A stretch of DNA of 64,000 nucleotides from Campylorhamphus procurvoides. Lineage: Eukaryota > Chordata > Aves > Passeriformes > Dendrocolaptidae. Where the stretch lies: assembly GCA_013396655.1 (NCBI GenBank), contig WBMV01000085.1, positions 558,001-622,000 of the forward strand, given 5' to 3'. The position numbers and the translations under genes are program-made. Positions 36,626 to 51,300 of this stretch are shown here, in pieces. Position 1 is the stretch's first letter. Each line of letters opens with the position of its first letter. The notes under the pieces were generated by a model. The model was not told the DNA's origin and did not search any database. It saw only the letters and a program-made list of their open reading frames with translations.

Positions 36626-39600
36626 CACCCCTAAATTTCCACCCTTTCATTGCTAAGTAATTCTTGTGGATCACTGCTGTATGTGGTTCTGGGAATGGCG
36701 AGCTCAGCCTCTCCTGAAGTATATTCATACCTGCTATCAGTGGCCCTCCATCTGAGATCTTCTGTAACACATAAGTTTTTAAATTTTGGTTGTAATTATG
36801 TCATATGCACGTTAGTGATAGTCAACAAAAATATGCCACAGGAGAGGTGAAGCACAGCGCATTAAAAAGATACTTGATTTTGGAACTGTTTCACTTAAAA
36901 TAATGTTACTGTTTTTTGTATGCAAAACTTGATAGTGACAGTAAATTTACATCTTATGTAAATGAACTAGAATTCAAGCGTGGGTAAGGGTGCTTGTGAT
37001 GATTTTAATACTGTCATTATGATCATCACTCAGGTATATGACTGTCAATTAGACGATTCCTGTTTTTTTCTGTACGATGGAAGTATATGCTTGTTTATAT
37101 CTGCAGGAAAGTATTTCCTTTGGTTCTGTCAGGAGTGGGGAAATGAACAGAACTGAATGGCTTTGAAAATAATTTTTTTCAATTACTTATTAACACCGAT
37201 TTTAGATATGGAAATATCTTGAATGTTGATGAGATCTTTTATTATTTTTATTGAAACCTATTTTGAGAGTTGTATGCAGCTCTAATCATGCAGTTAAATA
37301 TTGCATATTCTTTCAAAGTTTCACATCAATAATGCAATAACGAGTCCTTCTTGCTAAGCTGGAAATCAGTCGCCAGTACCTTGGCATTGTAGAACAACCC
37401 ACAGTAAATCTTATGAAAGCTGTTTGGTGACTGTGGGCCTCAGATGAATGTTTGGCCTCACACTATTAATTCTTTCTAAGCCACCAGGCTTTCTTTTCCT
37501 CTCTATAAAAAGCGAAACTGGACTGTATTTTTTGGAGTATGAACACAGCTTTTAAATATGGAAGAACTTCCATATCCACATCGTCTCCTGACTATTCAGT
37601 GAGCAGCTGGACATAGTTTTTGTGAGAGAAAGTTATGTAGAGTATGGTCCCAATTCAGCAAAGCATTTTAAGCATGTGCTTCAGTCTCATTGGTACTGCC
37701 AGTTTAACTTAAACCAAATTGTCACACATGGAGTGAGCATATCCGTCTCCTGCATGGAAAAAAAAATCATTGGCATCTTCATTGTGCGCTTGAAAAAGAG
37801 AATCAATGTTAAATCAAGGGATCAACAGTCTTTTTTTTTTCCAGAATATTGAGTAAAAGGAGAGGGATTTTAAAGCATTTTTTGTTTAAATGGTGCTCCA
37901 CTATATGTTTAAGGTCAGGTTGTTCAATGAAGAAAAGAAGAACTGCCAATGTCTGGGTCTCATTTTCTATGCTTCCTCTGTGCTTTATTGAATTTGTAGA
38001 CTTAAAAGATTGTGGGTGATAATGTTCCTCACTTCTACCCTGTGAGGGTAAACTTTGCCTCTGTACCACAGCCTCAGAAACAGAATTGTATTGCCCACGT
38101 TCTGTATGAAGAAGTGTCTTTGATTGCCTTCAGGGTAAAGATAGTGATTGCAGGTGTCAGGATGGCAATATTGCATTCCAAGACCTGAAATCTGGTTGAT
38201 AGAAGCAAGTCAAATTCCTTCTGTGCTGCAGGGTACAGTGGTAACCCCAGTTCTCAGATGGGCAGGAGAGGAAAGTGTGAAGTCTTGTGATATTAGGGAA
38301 TCTGCTGTAAAATCAGGCTAACCAGGGAACAAAGAGAGAGTAATTCCATGAGACAGTGCATGTCAGCAGAAGAGAATAATAATGCAGTGTGTGTTTTGGT
38401 GAAGGATGTGTTCGATATGCTTGCAGTACATTGTCAGAAGCCACGTGTCATGGAGAGGGGCCTCCCGTCTGCAGCCATACATGTGCAATCACCTTGAAAC
38501 CCTGAGGCAGGTCCTTGTGTTCAATATACCTGATGTCTCTGAGTGACAGTGAGGAAAGAGGGAGCACGGCAATTGCCTTTCCTGCTACATACAAGGAGAT
38601 CTAACCAGCCATTTTCTAGAAAGTGTGTTGAGGCTGTTTCTCTCTACCTTTTGCTGCAAGGCAGGAAGAGTGAAGAAGCAAGGAAGGGAGAGCAAGGCTG
38701 GAGCTGTTCTGTTTTTTCTAGTATTGCCTTAACAAAAGTCCTTCCTAGTCCAATTATTGTCATCACCAGCCAAAGACAAAATTGCCTATCTCCTGCTTTC
38801 CAAGGCTAAGTTTGCAGCTCAGGCATATGGAAAATCTGGATCCAACAGATCAGTTTTCTGAAGACTGTATTCAAGCCATTCTTTTTTGGGAAAAAGAGGC
38901 AGTTGAGAGATGGGTGCAGGATTTCCAAAATATAAAAAAATAAGAATGAGAGAGGCCAAGTGATAGTTATCTCTTTCTTTGCCCATTGACATTGTATGGC
39001 AAAGGCATATATTATCAGTTTTAGGAATTTGAGAATGAATTGCTGTGATCAATACATGAAATAAAAGATTCTCTTCAAGATTATGCAGTACATTTAGGAC
39101 TAGTTTTGCTATTTATTTTCGTCTTCTTTTTACTGTCCATTGTGATGTTTTCCTCAGTGTTCCTGGGATCTACTGAACTTTGAAGTGTCACAGTTTTCCC
39201 ACTGCATTTATTTTGCTTCATTAAGCTGTATGAAAATGTAGTTGATTCAAAGAGTTTGGTTCTCTTGTAATATCCAGCATTTGTGGTGATTTATTCCTCT
39301 GTTACTGGGTTTCAGAAGATCTGGATAGCAACAGCAACTTTTGACTTTTTATGCAGTTAAAGGAATGATTTGCAAAGTTTAGTACACAATTATTGTGCAC
39401 AATTATTCACTGCTATGGGGTGAAGAGGGTAAGAAGTTACTCTGTCACTGGTTGAATAACCAAAATATAAGCATGAAAATGTATTTGGACAAGGACTAAG
39501 TATTCCATTAAAGGCTAAATGTGACACATTAGGGAACCTGAGAATTTAGCTGTGGAAACATCTCTTGAGGCAATGATTTATTTTCGGTGATATTTAAGGA

Positions 39601-41589
39601 AGTACTTTTAAATTGTAAAAATCAGTACGCAGACGTCATTATTTTTGCATGCAGTGTGCGCGTGCATGTAGGCATATTTAAAGATGTAAAGGAATATACA
39701 TGCATAGAAGATGGGGAAGGAAAAACCTCACACACTGACTAGTCAAATGAACAAATCTTCCCACTTAAGGGAATGTTATGGGAAGCAGCAGCTCCCTTAG
39801 GGATAGGCATGTGCAAGTTACCCCTGTTCTGAGTCATGGATTTTTCCTCGGCTTTGTGGCTCAGATGTGCAAGCCCCTTCCCCACCATGCTCCCAATTCC
39901 TTAAATAGCAGCCGAGGTCAAGAAGGACAAGGGACATATCACTGTCACTAGGAGGCCTTCTAAATCACACCAGGGTGTGGGGGGTTTCTTGATGCTTAGT
40001 CTCAGCTGTCTGGTACAAGAAGATAATTTTAATCCTATTTTACTTATTGCTTCTCAGTAGTGTTTTGACTTTTATACTGACTCACACACTTTCAAAGGAG
40101 TCACCGATGCTTTTGTTGTTAAACGAACTTAGCAGATATCTTTATTCCAGTTAGTTTTGTGATCTGTATGTTTCTATTCAGTCATATGAAATGAATTACA
40201 TGCTGCTCTTGCTGAATTTACAGCAGTGTCTTTTGGCTTGGAACAATTAACCATAATGAACTTTGGTACCTCAAAATACACAGTGAATAAAGTAAAACTC
40301 TATTGTGTATATCTTGAGGTCTGCTCTAACATGTTGTGCCTTTCCAATTCCAGTGTCTGGAGATCTCTGTAGGGGCATTTTGTTACAAAATGCTCTGGCT
40401 CCCACTGAACCAAATTTAAAGCTGGAGCAGATTCAGACCCGTATAATTGGTTGGGAAAATAATGAGAAACGGAAGATCAATTTGGCAGACGGGGACACAG
40501 ACATACAGAAAGTTTTTGGATGGAAGCAAAAGAGCTTTGAAATCCAAAGCTGTCTCAGAGACTTCCCCAGCAGCATTAGGCAGAGGTGAATGCTGCTTCT
40601 GAACAAGAACCCTTCCTCTGTCCTTGGGCTGGTGGCTGAACACACATGCTCAGACCTCCTGTCAGTGGCAGGAGCAGTGATTCCTTCTCAGAGCCTCAGC
40701 AGAACAGGCAGCAAAGCTGCAGTTGTTTCACTGTCCAGAGCAGGGGCTGCACTGGCAGCAGCTCAATTTACTGATGTTCACAAGCAGTTCTCCTCAAGTA
40801 TCTCTAGATGAATATGTGCCCTTCAAGTTAAGTCTCCAACCAACATGTCAATAAGCACTCCAGCATATAATAATGACATGTCAGTAGTTCAGGGCGTGAG
40901 CAGTGATTTTTCCACTCCCTTTTTTTTTCCTATGCTATTTCAAGGATTCATAACTTGATAGCTGTTTTGTTTGAGTTTTGCTTTCAGGCCAGAAGAAATT
41001 TGTATGTCTGCTGATCACACACAGGCATGAAAAAGTTCTCCCTGTATTTCCCATCTTGGGTCTAATATCCTGTGGATGAACTACAATTCTTTTAGATGCC
41101 ATCCTTTCCTATGCTGTGGGAAAAACTGTACTTTTGTTTCCAGATGGAAGTTCTCCAGTGATGATTCATCTTTAGTGCTTAGAATGGGCTCTTATGTTTA
41201 GGAAACTAATACTGTATATGTCTTCTTAAAAAAGTGCTAGGTTTGGACATGAAGTTATATATTATTGACAAACGTGAGGTTGATACACCTTAGTATATTG
41301 AAGTTGTACACCATTATACTTTAAGAAATGGAATTGCCACTGTGGGAGCACTGTGCTACCACTTAAAGCCAAGAGCAAGGGCTTACATCTTTCTTTACAG
41401 TCTAATGTGAAAAGCTGTGGGGCATTTTATTGTGGATTGTCCTGTGAAAAACTGACTGGACTGGGAATTGCAGTATGGCATTCACACAGAGGAAATTTAT
41501 ATCAGAACAGTGTTGTGACATTGTGTAACTGTGAATTATATTACTTGCTTATAGAAGTGTGTAGTTGCATGGGACACTGTTTTTATTAT

Positions 41590-41644
41590 GGGCTTAAAGT
41601 CATATTGAAGCCAGTTAGGGCTTAAGTCATATTGAAGTCAATTA
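41590..41644. repeat. 27/28-bp tandem duplication, two copies
   Basis: The copy at 41590-41617, starting GGGCTTAAAGTCATATTGAA, is followed directly by 41618-41644, starting GGGCTTAAGTCATATTGAAG. They differ by a one-base deletion (AAA to AA) and two substitutions. It is a small local duplication with no known element. Confidence 0.85.
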
Positions 41645-44600
41645 GAGCTGAAATACATGGTTAAAAGTGGGCATATACTTGGGGCCTGTATGGTTAAGGA
41701 CTCTGCCCATTTAGGGGTGGATTACAGAACTGGAGCATCCAAAAGGACATATAAAAAGAAAGGATACTGGGATAATCCTAAAAGAGTTCAACTGTGTTGT
41801 AAGGGCTTCAGTATGAGAAGGACTGTATGAGACATCTCAGCCATTTTGGGAAGCTACACTGTATTCAGCATTTTTTGTTCCAATAGAAATTAAGTGGGCA
41901 CAAAACCTGCTTCTGCTACTATTTTTAATCCCCACGGTGTTTCCAATATTGATATGTTATTGGGTTCTTCAGCCTCAAAGACTTTCACATCTGGAATAAT
42001 TTTGCTCATTTTTTAAGATAATCTAACAATATTTGATTATAATGCTGTAATACTGTTCACTGCAAAAGAAGTCCTAAAGAAGGAATAAGCTTGATGGTAC
42101 TTTAAATTTTTTTCTTTTACTTGACTAAATGCTCCCACTTTTAAATCTGGATAAACAGTATTCTGGATCTAGCTGTAACTTTTATAACATGTTCTTCTAA
42201 TAGGCAGGAACTGCAGTCTTGGAAACACATGGTTCTTATTCCCTCTTGCCCTTTTTTTTATATCTGGCACAGACAATGAAGGAAAAACAGTAATAGTGTC
42301 CAGTGGACAATAGGGAAAAATACAATATAGGAACATTTTATCAGTGAAACAACAAGCATCTTGCTCTTGAGCACCAAGGCTTAGTTTACCTTCCGATGTA
42401 TTCTGTTGTTCAAGTGGGAGCCCCTCAGGCTGACATTGCCCTCGGCCTCTGTACCGTCCCTTTGCTTGTGGGTGAAGCTGAGGCAGCTGAGGGTGTGTCT
42501 GGTACCACTGCTTAGTTCTGTATGTTCACTAATGTCATGGTTAATATACTGCATTGTGAATTGGAGGACCTGGTAGCACAAATTCATTTCTGCCACGTTC
42601 ACTGTGGCTTTCGTGGCTGCATTCAGAGGGAAATAGTGGCAGCTGAAACCCAGCAAGAATGAGAGCATGTCTGCAATTAACTTTACCAAAAAAAGATGCA
42701 GCAGGATTGGAAATGTTTAGGTTGGTGTTCCAAGATATTTATTTGACTTTCCCACTCTGTTCTTCAGGGATTTTAAAGTCCGTGTCTAGTTGAAGTATAA
42801 TTTTGGGGTTTATTTTTTCATGCTGGGTATAATACTGGAAAAATATGGTTGTTTTTTCAGAGTTAGCTGTGGTATTTTATCACATGTTTTTTTCATGGCT
42901 CAGAAACGTTTAGTATGTTGTAGCTTTTTTTCTTTTGTTAATTATAAAAAACTTCACAAGACTTGGGAGCATATTGAAGAGGATGATGAAGAATAGTTCA
43001 GACCTTTGGAGGCAGCAAGTGAGATGTCCACATCATTCAGCTGTAAAAAATGAGTATCGGAAAACCAGGCATCAGTTTTACACAAACAGCATTTGATTTC
43101 TGTTACAGGGCTCAGGTTGGCATGAGCTTTTTAAGTGCAATATGTACCTAAGTAATTCTTTAGATCTCTTTCTCCCCAATTTCTCACAGCTTAGATTTTA
43201 TATGTAAAATAAGAGTTCAGTCACTGTATTGTTTTTTCTACATAAAACTTTCTTGTGGGGGTGTGGTTGTAAAAGTAGCACCTGAAATCCCAAGCCCTCA
43301 TCTGTCAGTAGTAGCATTGAAAATCATCCAAGGCCAGGGATGGTTCTCAGGTCCTGTGGTTGGGTGGCCCAGCCTGGCTCACATGTAGGTGTCTAAAGCT
43401 TTTCCCAGCATATGGTCATATCCAAACTGCCTGCTGTGAGCACTCTGTGATACGTGCTATTCCCTTTGACTGGGCGGTATCTGGGGCAGTGCAGGCTGTC
43501 ATGGGCCAAAACTGTGTCAGTGAGAGCACCAGCTCCCAAACAGAAGTGTGGGCCTGTGCTTGATGCTGTGCCCTGGCCCAGTTGTATTTCTTGGGTATCT
43601 CAGCCACACAACCTTTGTTTTTAAGAAGGCAACATGACAACAGTCTCAAAACTGAAGCTCTTCCTGAAGGAAAGAAAGTCAGTGGAGGAATGCAAGCCAC
43701 CCTGAGTATTGTCCTACAGCAGCCCTATGTGGGGCTTTTTCTATTATATCTGCCTTACTTTTGTCCCAAGGGGTAAGTAAATAGAGCACTCAAATTTCCT
43801 AGAAACTATCTATTTAACAGAAGGCTAAGACAGTGATAAAATAACCTTGCCTTGAGATGTGGGGGTTTCAGGTGTTGGTGTTCACACTTTTTTGAAATAA
43901 AAGAGGAAACATGACCCAAAGGATTACTGCAGGCTCTGCTGGGTACTGTGTTGTGCCAGTTCAGAGTTTATGAGCCCATAATTGGTGACTTGGCTTGACG
44001 GTGACTGCTTGGCTTCCTTCTGAGGAGAGGTCATTAGTGAGAAAAAGGAAGAAGGACATGGAAATGATAGAAAAATAGTTTCTGAATTGAAAACATTTGG
44101 TTTTAATCAGAGATGCTAATAAATACTTTTTCTAGGTTTTGACATCCTGTATTTTGGTCAAGTGGGGTTTTTTCACATTTTTTTTTCCATGAGCTGATGT
44201 CATTACTGGATCCACCATAGTTTCAGTACTATTGCTTTGGATTGCATCATAATGTCAGAACTCAGTTTTAACCCAAGATGTCTTTCTCAGAGCAGTAAGC
44301 AGATGACCCAATCAAGATCTCTTGATTTTTGTTTCTCATTTTGCCCCCTTTGTTACACCTCTGAAAATACATGAAATAAGCCCCTTCAATCCATATTTGT
44401 GTATACCTACTTCTAAGAGGGTACAGTTATGTTCAGAAGGAAGGGGTTAACTTACATATGTGACTGACAATGTAAGTTTGCCATCAAGAGGGTATGAAGT
44501 CTTACTTAAAACTCTTTAAAATGAAATAATAATAACAACCAGAGTTATCTGTAAATGCATAGAAAGGTGCAGTAATTTCAGATTTAAAAAAAATATTTAA

Positions 44601-45488
44601 AGTCTTTTAATCTAAGAAGTAATGATGTTAAATTTAAAGTATTTCTCTTGTCTCATTACACTGATGCATTCTTCAGTCTTAGTTTTTTTGTCCCATCTTA
44701 AAAGAAGTGAGGTTCTTCAGAGTAACTGGACTCCAGCCACTCGTGGCAAAGAGAATTTGTGATACCTGAAACTACTTGGGCTAGGCATTTTTGCTCTCTT
44801 TTCAGTAAGACCAAAAAAGGAAGGGGCGAAAGCTGCTTTAGAAGTCCAGATATGTCGGGACAAGTCCTTTGAAAGAGGGTATTAGTGTTATGCACTATTT
44901 CTTCTGTCACTTGACTGTGACATGATTCAAGAAATGCTGCATTGTGGGCTTACGTTGACTCATAAGAAGGGCAGTATTTGAGCATGTTTAAAAGTTTCCT
45001 GTATACTGATGCTTTTTTCCCCTTAATCAAAACATTCTTGCCACATCAAACATGTTGGAGTCTGGTAGAGGTTGTTTTGAGGAGCATGGATAACAGCACA
45101 GGATTGCTCAGTATTGTTATTTACTTGTTTGTGTCTGGATTCATAAATTGTTTCTGTTTCAGCAAACAAAATATTTTCTGTCTTAGCAAATGGAAAAAAA
45201 AAAACAACAGTGGAAAAACATGCCTGATTTCCGTTCTTGTCCTGAATTTGTATGAATTTGCTGTATTAATCTAGCTCCATTTGCTCATGTTGGATCTATA
45301 TGCAGAAGACTGTGTTTTTGGCTCTGTTGCATCTTCTAAATGGGTGCCACTTACTGCAACAATGTGCTTAATGGAGTCTTAATTCTGTGATCTGCAGTTT
45401 TGGGGTTTTATTATTATTAATGTGTGGTTTCGATGTTCTGGAGATTTGTTTTTTTATGAATTGTTACAGTTTACTTTGTAAAATGATA

Positions 45489-45549
45489 AATAAAGTTAAT
45501 AATTAACCATGTTCTGCCAAGAATTCGTGTGTGTTTTGGTTTTGGTTGA
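45489..45549 (+). terminator. Candidate polyadenylation signal with GT-rich downstream element
   Basis: AATAAA at 45489-45494 is followed 33-55 bases later by GTGTGTGTTTTGGTTTTGG, the usual arrangement of a vertebrate cleavage and polyadenylation site. The preceding sequence is T-rich and 3' UTR-like. No coding exon is seen upstream, so it could serve a lncRNA, an intronic early-termination transcript or nothing. AATAAA alone is frequent by chance. Confidence 0.25.
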
Positions 45550-48350
45550 GTAACAAACTAAGCAGCCCTGAGTATATCCCTGAATTTTCTTTTAATGTTC
45601 CCAGCCCTGCATGGGTGGAGTTGCCTCCTCATTCATTTTGGTGGGATCCATCCTTGTGCCACATCTCTTTGCATGAACTGGCAAAAGCGTGCAAAAATAA
45701 TGCAACATTACAAAATACCTGTGCAGCAGCGGCACCTTTAAGAACAGTGTGTATCCTGATACTTGCTTAGGATTTCTCATGAATTCTTAGCGCGTCCTGT
45801 GTGTATTTCATCCTGGAATAAAAATGATAGGCCTGGCTGTGATGGTGGAAATGTAAGTCAGTTAATTTGCCATAAAGTCCTTAGAAACAATATGATCAGA
45901 TGACATAATCCGAATTCCCTTTGTTAAATCACTTAGGACTTGCGCAGCAATGTTCCTCAGAGTTGTTAATTTTCAGTGGACAGTGTTTCTTTTTGTGTTG
46001 ATACAGTGTATTGTGTTGCAGAAAACAGTGCCACACAGTATCAGGCCAGAAATAGAGATGGAAAATTATTAATATTCATGTTCTCTACACTGGTTCTGGG
46101 CAACATTATCTTCCATTGGGTTAGCTATAAAGATCTGCTGTGGCAATATTTCATATAATTCTTCCTATTTCAATACATCTTCGAAATCGTAGCGGTGTTG
46201 TATATACACCTTCTACCCTCTATGTTGCTATATTTCCTTTCTGTATAGATTACTGCTTAGGGCATATCCACAAAGGAGGTTTAGCTGTGTCCTAGCTCCA
46301 CTGACAGCCACAGGATTAAATATTGGTGTTTCAATGCAGGAAGTATCAAAGATATTCCTGAATTCTTTGGAAGAGCATTTTGCCTTCACCCCCAGCCCCA
46401 ATGTGAGAATTTCCACACCTTCTGCATCCGCTCACTCATGTTGTAACTGCAAGTTTTAAAGGAATGCTCCCTAAAATTTGGGATTAGCTGGCATTCATTG
46501 ATGTTTCCTTTAAGTCTTCATTAGTCAAAGATGATTGACTTGTGAAAAGTGTGAATCTGCTTGTTTATTAAAAAAAAATCATGTTATTAACATTCTTAAC
46601 AGCACACATGCCCATTTTATCAGTTTCATCTTCAAAAACAACCTCAGAACTTAATGTGATTTGAACATTTTTGGGCATAGTGTAGATTCTGCAAATTGAA
46701 TGTAAAGAGGTGCTTGAGGGTTTTGGAGTCACCTGGCTGAGACCAGTCAGAAGGGCCTGATACCTTCGATGCATGACTGCACCCCTGAGCATGAACAGAG
46801 GTTTGCTGAAGGCATGAGGATGTCCTGGCATCAGCTCCAGGCCATTTGTCATGGATTTCACTTGATTTACTTGTTCTGAAAGCCTGCTGCTGTAGTAGCA
46901 CACCTTGGCCACCCATGGAGGGCAGTTAAGTATAAGACAGGTTGGAACACTTGTCTTTGTTTGCCATCTTATGTGGAGTATTGGTAAGCTTTTGGGAAGT
47001 GGTTGACCAGAGAGCAAGGGTTTGAGATTGAGTATTTACATCAGATACTATAACCAACCCCCTCTCCCCACTGCTGTTAAGCGATTTTTCACTGCATCCT
47101 TTTTCGTAAGAGACAAATCATCCCATCCTCAAAGCAAAGCTAGGCTGTTTTCTGCATGAGGTGTGGGGTGACCCACATTTGACATTGTGCCTTGGCAGCA
47201 AAGAGCTGATACTCTTCATCTTGCACAGTGCCCTATGGAGTTATCTCCTCCCTAAATAATCACTGCAGTTACTTGTCTAGAGTGCGAAGGTAAACTGGCC
47301 TGCATTGCCAGGAAATTGCTTACAGTGTGAAATTCTATATTTGTGTCACCCAGGCTAAAAGATTTGAGGCTTTTTATAAGGTTGCAATCAGTTTTATATG
47401 TCTTATTGATTTTAGAAGCCTTCTATGACTCTGTTGGCTTAAAAAAGTCTGTTTGACCTTCAGATGTTATATCTAGTTCACATTTGTGGATTTTGTTAGA
47501 CAAATAGAGAAGTATGGGGAAATTTTAATAGTATTTTTAAATTATATTGTATTTATATTTTTAATCCAGGTCTGTTGGACACTCACAAAGTAATACTGTA
47601 GAGAAATGGTCACTTATTGCAAACTACTTCTAAACAAATTGAACATCAGTATCTGTTTTCAGTCTTACTCTAAAATATTATGATCTGATGACTTGAGAAA
47701 TGGAGACTAAAGGTGATCGTCTCCAATATTGTAAATATATCAACAGGAAGCTTAAGAAGATGCTGATTTTGTCCAAAGTGAACAAAGTCAGAGGTCATAT
47801 TGTCATATTCCTAGACATTACATAGATTATATGTGAGGAGATGATGTTGCTCTGTTCTTATTCTTTGGGTGATAGCTCCACATGAAGCTTTTAAAATTTG
47901 TGCAGACAGAACTATTTTTCATTTATTATTGTTGCTGGGAGCATCCTTGCTTTTAGTGAGTACAAAGCTCAGTCACAAATAATATGGAATGATGTAAATA
48001 TATCCAGATTTATAGTCTGTATTTTCCCCAGCTGAAACTTCTGAGTGAGTCTTAGCCTAGACAAAGTCAAGGCAAAGGTTTCACCCGTTCCCTTGGAGCC
48101 CAGGTTTAAGCCCAATGATGTGGTGAGTATCAGCAGAGAGGAATTGACGTGAGCCTTGTCAGGATTGCTGCTGCTTGCGCAGACGTTTCTCCCCAGCAGC
48201 CTGGGAGCCATGCAGGGTATCTTGTGCACCATAATGTGTATGGCAGAAGTGTGGTTCAAATGTAAAAGCAATTTCTCGTGCTAAAATATGAGTATTACTA
48301 AATCTCAACTGAATATTCTGGAAAAGTGAATGTTCATTTAGCAAAATGTA

Positions 48351-48363
48351 TTTTTTTTTTTTT
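48351..48363. repeat. 13-base T homopolymer
   Basis: This is an uninterrupted T run in intron-like sequence. Confidence 0.75.
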
Positions 48364-51300
48364 GACACGGACACTCAGAGCAAATGGTTACTTGTTTTAC
48401 TATCAATTTTTAATCAACTAAAAAAGTCAAAATCACAGAAGCGTATCAATGTGAGAATATCACTGAATGGATTATTATTCTAGAGATGTTTTTCCTGCTG
48501 CCTTATCACACGAACAGAATTATAATGCATTTGTTTGTGAGGATGAATACATTAACACCATTGGTATGCCTTTCTCTGCTTGCTCATTCTATATTTTTAC
48601 TCCAGGGTTTAGACTGCAGGGGGGACTTAAGGAAGTATTATTATGAGCATTTTGTAGATCTCAGTCTCTAAACATCAGTTACAGTAAACATATGCTGCTG
48701 AGGATGAAGACCAAGGCTTGAAAATATGGTTTTCTGTTTTTTTTTCTTTACTTAAAATTACTAGATCTATAAAAACCTGTCCTTTGGGTTGGCTGCCCGC
48801 TTGCTGACATGGCCTTCTCTGTAAGAGAGGACTGGAACTGTGTCAGTGGGTAGCTTGTGCCTTGGCTGATAAGTAGCTTAGCAACTCCTAATGAGTGGCT
48901 ATTAGTAGGCAGATTGACTGATGTTAATAAAATGATACTGAAACGTACAATAAAAGCACTTGAAATATGCCACAGAAGTAGTTAAGCAATGTGTCTGATA
49001 AAACTGATGATCTTATGCATCTTAAAAATTCTTGCTAAGATGATTTTGGAAAGTGCTAAATACATATATATAGAAAAGCAAAGGCAAAGCAGAACTCCAC
49101 AGTAGAAGTTCCAGCTGTTACTTTTTGTTATGACATGCTTTTTGGCCAGATGGAGGTTTGTGAGCTTACTGCTTGTTAAGTAATACATAGCTCTTCTTTT
49201 TAATGTTAAGTGTGGCTAGTTTTTTTAATACCATGGATTTTTAGCAGTAATCTTTGAAGTGGTGGTGGGTATGATGTGTGTATGTACTGCATAAATACAT
49301 ATAGTCAATTAATTAGGAATGCAGAATCTTTTGTAGAGGGAAAGGAATTAATAATTAACATGCCATAAACTTCTATCTGTTCCACTGTGTCAGGGAGGTA
49401 TGCTGCTTCAGAATAGTGTTGTAGCCTGATAGTATTTGCTGTCTACAACTGCAAAAACAAATGGGAATGCTGTGTTCACAGAGCAGTATTTCACATACTG
49501 TGTGCCCTAAAAGCATGTGAACAACACAGCACAGTATTGTACCATAAATATGAACAGTATAAAATGAGTCATATAAAAATAATTGGAGCAGAGACCTAAT
49601 AAATGAGAAAACTTGTAAAATAGGCTCTACTGGAGACTAAAATTGTATCCATATTCAAAATGGGGATGGAAAACTATTGCACAGTGCAAGGCTTTGCTTG
49701 ACGCTGAAGTTGTCACAGGAAGCTCAAGATATGTTTATAGGGTACTTTATAGCTTGCACTGCTTTTTAAAACAGCAGGAGAGAAAAGAGTTAATGTCTTG
49801 AACAGTTATTTATGACCTTTTCTTTATTTCTTAGTTTCTCACTTCCAGGAAACAAAGATTTAAACAAAGACAAGCTGTTGAAGAAACACTGTAGATCCTT
49901 GCTAGTAACAAGGGCCTTGCAATTGCTGCTTAAAAAATTAACTAATTCTAACATCAGAGCATTCTCGCTCTCTTCTTTTTGTCTCATTATCTTCGCTGAA
50001 CTTGACAGAGATTAATTCATCTTTGCTACAGCCACAGTCAGGGTGCTGTTGTGCAAGGGTTGCACAAGTGTGTAACCCCTGCTCTGCAGGGCCCCAAAGC
50101 AAACAGGGAGACAGCAGAGGGGTGCTGCAGTGGGGAACAGAAACTAAAATTGAAGACTGATTTCCTTACTGACCCTGGTGCCCTTGAAATGCTTGTAGGT
50201 TACCAGTTGCTCTGCTGATCCATCAGCTCAGAGACTCTACTCCCCAAACTGTGGATTTGCAATGCACAACCTGCCTGGCTCCTTCCATCATAACCTTTTT
50301 CACAGGGTTTGGCTAGTGCTGATAGTGAGCTAACATCCCTCCTTTTCCCATGTTCCTCTTATTTGTTCTGGCACCCTGTACAGAACCAGCCTGAGGTAGG
50401 TGCTGGGAAGGCTTTTCTCAGGAACAGACCCAGGCCACACCTGTGAAGAGTGAAGGAACTGCTTAAAAATCTCCCTGGACATCATTTGGTAAGAAAGCAA
50501 ATGCTGCTTTGTACTTACTGCTGGGCTTTAACCTGAAGGGTTCTTCTTCTCAACTTGTACTAGTAAGGATTACATGTACCCTTTTTTCCTCCCTGGTCTT
50601 CCCCACTGAAGTTAGATCCCGTGTGTCTTTCACATGAGCTATTCTGGTTTCAGTTGAGTTAGTTGGAGATCTCTCCCAGGAGATCTGGCAGTTCTCTGTG
50701 TGAGGGAAGCGCATTGAAAATGTGGGCAAACCACTTCCATGGCTGTAAGTGATCGCTCATCAAAAGGAGGATTCTACAGTATCTGTTCAACTAGAGTTTT
50801 TTCACCCTTTTAGCTAAAGGAGCTTAAATATAATTTTGTTGAGAAAATTTTTATTGCTTTCACGAATAGCTTTTATTGATACAGCTGTTTTTCTTTAAAG
50901 GAAGCACTCTCTGTGCCCTCATTTCCATATTAACAAGATCAAAGAATGCCCTTTCTAGCTTTTGGATGCTGCAGGAACACTGAAGTTCTGATAGCTAATA
51001 GCCTTGCAGTCGTCTTTCCATTTAAAAATGTGACAGTATCTGAAAATTGTTCTGAAGAAAAATCGCTCAAACTTCATAGAGTTTTTGCATTCTGGGGTAG
51101 GCTGTAGTTCTCTTATGGTGTGTTCTGACTCCAGCTCATTTGTTTCCACTCCTGTTTTAAATGTTTTCCAAAATGAGCTTGATTAGAAGAGATCATGAAA
51201 ATGCCACTCTTGGATATATTTAAGCCATATAAATACATACAAATATATTGAAGAACCTTGATCAGTGTTCAGACCAATTCTCAGATGCTGCCAGGACTAA

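Noticed and set aside
42381..42689. 102-codon - strand frame with a protein-like look
   Set aside because: There is no recognisable domain, no acceptor and donor pair placed to make an exon, and no neighbours in the same frame.
46568..47017. 149-codon - strand open frame
   Set aside because: It matches no protein family I recognise, has no splice-bounded structure and shows only composition-like residue content. It runs against the inferred direction of transcription.
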